Shown here one piece after another: positions 61,811-64,000 of a stretch of DNA of 64,000 nucleotides (position 1 is the first letter of the stretch; each line of letters opens with the position of its first letter). The notes below the pieces were generated by a model, which ran no database searches, was not told the DNA's origin, and was given only the letters and a program-made list of their open reading frames with translations. The position numbers and the translations under genes were made by a program. The stretch is from the NCBI GenBank assembly GCA_002049455.2, contig KV918851.1:1-64000 (forward strand). The letters run 5' to 3'. The DNA is from Porphyra umbilicalis (taxonomy: Eukaryota; Rhodophyta; Bangiophyceae; Bangiales; Bangiaceae).

Positions 61811-63865
61811 ATGTCGGCGAGCAACACAGAGGCGTCTTCGGGACCAGCTGTGCCGTCCGATGCTTCCTCCGGCTCGTCGGCCCGAGACGATCGCGCTGCT
61901 CTCCGCCCATCCAAGACGCAGCATACTATCCTTGTCCAGGAGTTGCGAATGCGACTAGGGGAGATCACCAAGCTGCGCAATTTTGGACCGCCACGTCCCG
62001 CTGCTGAGGACCCCGACGATCCGTCGCGACGCGATTCCGCAATGCGACTGTACCACGCCCGATTGCGTCTGGCTGAGGCGCGCTCCTCTGCCTGTCAAGC
62101 GTCTCTAACGGTGTATGATGCCCGGGTAACAGGCAACCGTGATCTTCTCGGCGAATGCGTGGCAGCCGTCACTGCCGCGCGCAGCAAGGTGGATGCCTGC
62201 GAAAGAGAGGAACGCGCCGCTAGCGAGGCGGTCTTTCCGTGTCTCGCCGTCGCGGTAGTCACTCCTCAACGGCGTGTCGTGCTGGCGAGCGACGTGAACC
62301 GGTCGGCATCCGATTCGACGGGGGTCAAGAAGGGCATCGATGGCCCTGGGACTTTTCCTACCTTCCTCTTCGACCCAACCCCGGGGGCTCGCGTGGCTGC
62401 GGCACTTCTTCCTTGCCCTCTGCCGCCAGACACCCCCGACGCAGTCGTTCCGCTGCTGTTGGATGCTGACACCGCGACGCTGAACATGTTGGCTACAGCT
62501 GAGACGGCTGCGACATCCGGCGCCATGCCGGCGCACACCGTACAGCACGTGGTCGGTAAAGTGCTGGAGAAATACCGAGCGCTGGGGGAGGTCTTCGTCA
62601 ACACGACGATGGCGCAGTGCGGCGTCAAGTCGGTCATCGCATCGAGCGACTCGCGGCCGGGCGTTATGGGCGGCTTTTCGGTGGATGGCGCTCCGGGCAA
62701 TGGCTTCGTTCCCTGTCGTATCCGGGAGTTTAAGGGGTCGTCATCCTCGTGCCAGGTAGCCCTTCCGCAGGCCTTCACGGAGGCGGCTAATGTTTGTGCT
62801 CATCTCGTGCAGCTCGGGGTCCGCGCGGAGCAGGCCATTGTTCCCGTCGATGTGGTGGCGGGCGGCATGATCCAGTTTGCCGCCTGTTTTATGGCGGACG
62901 GCACCCTACCCCTTCCCCTTGTTCTCAGCGAGCCGCTTAACATCGGGTCGCTGCGTGGCGCGCGTGTCGCCGAGCGCTATCTACTTAAGGCCAAGTCGCA
63001 CATGGAGAGCTTGATGCAGCTGCTGCTGCTGATCACGACGCCACCCGCGCCCGTACCGGCCGAGCGATTCCTCCTTATCCCGGACAGCGTCTTCGTGAAG
63101 CCGGGCTGCATCAACATCGACACGTTCGGCCCCGTGAAGGTTAAGGAGCCGGACCCGTACAAGGCGGAGAAGCTGCGAGCCTGGATAGTCAACATGCACC
63201 ACATCTTTGGTTGCTTGTACGAGAGTGAGGCGCGCGTCAACGTTTGCTTCCCACTGGGGTTTTGCCTGCGTGTCCTTCTGCCCCCATACCACCCCGAGTC
63301 GTGTACAGGCATGTTCTTCCCGGACCTGACCAAGTCGTCCAACCTCAACCCTCTCGGTAAGTACACGATGCAGGCGCCCATCGGGCGGTCGCTGCTTTTC
63401 AAGTTTACTGCCGCCCTGCGTACGTTTGTAGCGGCCATCCACTCGGTCAACGTCGTACATGGCGATTTGTACCCCTCCAACATATTCTGGCGGTTGGCTG
63501 GGGACGGCGATGTCCACATCCGGGTGATCGACTGGGATACAGCTTTTTTTCTCCGCCACGAGAAGGGGGACGTGCCCAGTCAACTGGCGGAGCTATGGCG
63601 GCACTCCTACAAGTGGAGCGCCCAGTACCAGCGTTCCCACGACGCGCGGGACCTGGACAACTTCATGGTGGGGGTACTCGAGTACGTCCTGACGGAGTAT
63701 GACCGCGCAGCGTTGCAGGAGCAGCTCCCCGAGGCGGTGCGGCTCTGGGAGGATGTCGCCCGCGCGCAAGATCCCAGTGCGTCCAATGCAGTATTCAAGC
63801 GGCTGCAAGGGCTCTACGTGAGTACAGGTGGAGCTGTGAGCTTCGCCAGGCTGAGCATTGCGTGA
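61811..63865 (+). CDS. kinase-like protein with unknown N-terminal region, 684 aa
   Basis: An uninterrupted frame from ATG 61811 (CCAACCATG) to TGA 63865. Residues 1-60 are Ser/Ala-rich, followed by a helical section (about 65-150). A middle region contains REFKGSSSSCQVALPQAFTEAANV. The C-terminal part is kinase-like: VHGDLYPSNIFW (His550, Asp552, Asn557) as catalytic loop and RVIDWDTAFF (Asp574) in place of DFG. IDWD instead of DFG is typical of kinase-like families such as aminoglycoside phosphotransferase-like and fungal/oomycete FunK1 or Crinkler-type kinases. A classical Gly-rich loop and Lys were not found with certainty. The absence of stops and its ordinary, non-repetitive composition suggest a live gene. 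Substrate unknown. There is no intron in the coding part; the pyrimidine-rich 61600-61800 may be its promoter/5' UTR. Confidence 0.8.
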   Translation: MSASNTEASSGPAVPSDASSGSSARDDRAALRPSKTQHTILVQELRMRLGEITKLRNFGPPRPAAEDPDDPSRRDSAMRLYHARLRLAEARSSACQASLTVYDARVTGNRDLLGECVAAVTAARSKVDACEREERAASEAVFPCLAVAVVTPQRRVVLASDVNRSASDSTGVKKGIDGPGTFPTFLFDPTPGARVAAALLPCPLPPDTPDAVVPLLLDADTATLNMLATAETAATSGAMPAHTVQHVVGKVLEKYRALGEVFVNTTMAQCGVKSVIASSDSRPGVMGGFSVDGAPGNGFVPCRIREFKGSSSSCQVALPQAFTEAANVCAHLVQLGVRAEQAIVPVDVVAGGMIQFAACFMADGTLPLPLVLSEPLNIGSLRGARVAERYLLKAKSHMESLMQLLLLITTPPAPVPAERFLLIPDSVFVKPGCINIDTFGPVKVKEPDPYKAEKLRAWIVNMHHIFGCLYESEARVNVCFPLGFCLRVLLPPYHPESCTGMFFPDLTKSSNLNPLGKYTMQAPIGRSLLFKFTAALRTFVAAIHSVNVVHGDLYPSNIFWRLAGDGDVHIRVIDWDTAFFLRHEKGDVPSQLAELWRHSYKWSAQYQRSHDARDLDNFMVGVLEYVLTEYDRAALQEQLPEAVRLWEDVARAQDPSASNAVFKRLQGLYVSTGGAVSFARLSIA

Positions 63866-64000
63866 TGCCTGTTACATCAATGCTCCGGGCGGGAAATGAG
63901 CAGGAAGTGGTGACGCTCGGCGAGGCGGGGGCTGGTTGAGGAACAGAGCCCGCAAGCACTCTCTACGGTAACAAGTGGTGCTCCGCTGCCTGTCGCGTCC
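63866..64000. other. 3' flank of the kinase-like gene
   Basis: Too short to interpret. No feature seen. Confidence 0.3.

Overview
The window is nuclear DNA of a eukaryote with GC-rich coding sequence, few short introns, G/C homopolymer runs and many repeats. It carries genes for anaphase-promoting complex subunit 10 (APC10) and ATP-dependent urea degradation, plus several classes of eukaryotic transposon. Composition and gene content suggest an alga, perhaps a Porphyra/Pyropia-like bangiophyte red alga. That assignment is inference; the window holds no decisive marker gene.

Layout. 0-10 kb: a hAT-type miniature element (785-1783), GC-rich low-complexity DNA, a small protein-kinase-like gene (4602-5600, minus) and a long stretch without recognisable genes. 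10.5-20 kb: a nest of duplicated repeats holding Ty1/copia fossils, a 5'-truncated GH5 glucanase gene and a second copy of its 5' part, a LINE fragment, an ankyrin-repeat fragment and a copia protease fossil. 20-25.4 kb: a second, 382-bp hAT miniature element and a GC-rich block. 25.4-34.9 kb: two related DNA transposons with CACGCC termini and 4-bp target duplications, each coding for the same unrecognised transposase-like protein; I place them tentatively near the CACTA/Chapaev (CMC) group. 35.3-42 kb: the main host block, urea carboxylase joined in frame to part of allophanate hydrolase (plus) converging on APC10 (minus). 42.4-45 kb: a LINE ORF1-like frame (minus). 45-46.6 kb: a spliced zinc-finger gene of unknown function. 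47-49.6 kb: a foldback element with arms of about 750 bp. 50-51.6 kb: a Tc1/IS630-type transposase. 53-54.4 kb: an interrupted Lys/Ala-rich reading frame. 55.5-58.8 kb: a PIF/Harbinger element with both characteristic proteins. 61.8-63.9 kb: an intact 684-residue kinase-like protein.

Working together: the urea locus would carboxylate urea to allophanate and then hydrolyse it to ammonia and CO2, but in this sequence the biotin carrier core and the start of the hydrolase are missing at the junction. APC10 is a cell-cycle ubiquitin-ligase subunit. Most of the rest is mobile DNA. Several genes (urea carboxylase, APC10, GH5, the Harbinger Myb gene and transposase) change frame at or near G/C runs, so either the assembly has homopolymer errors or these genes are decaying.
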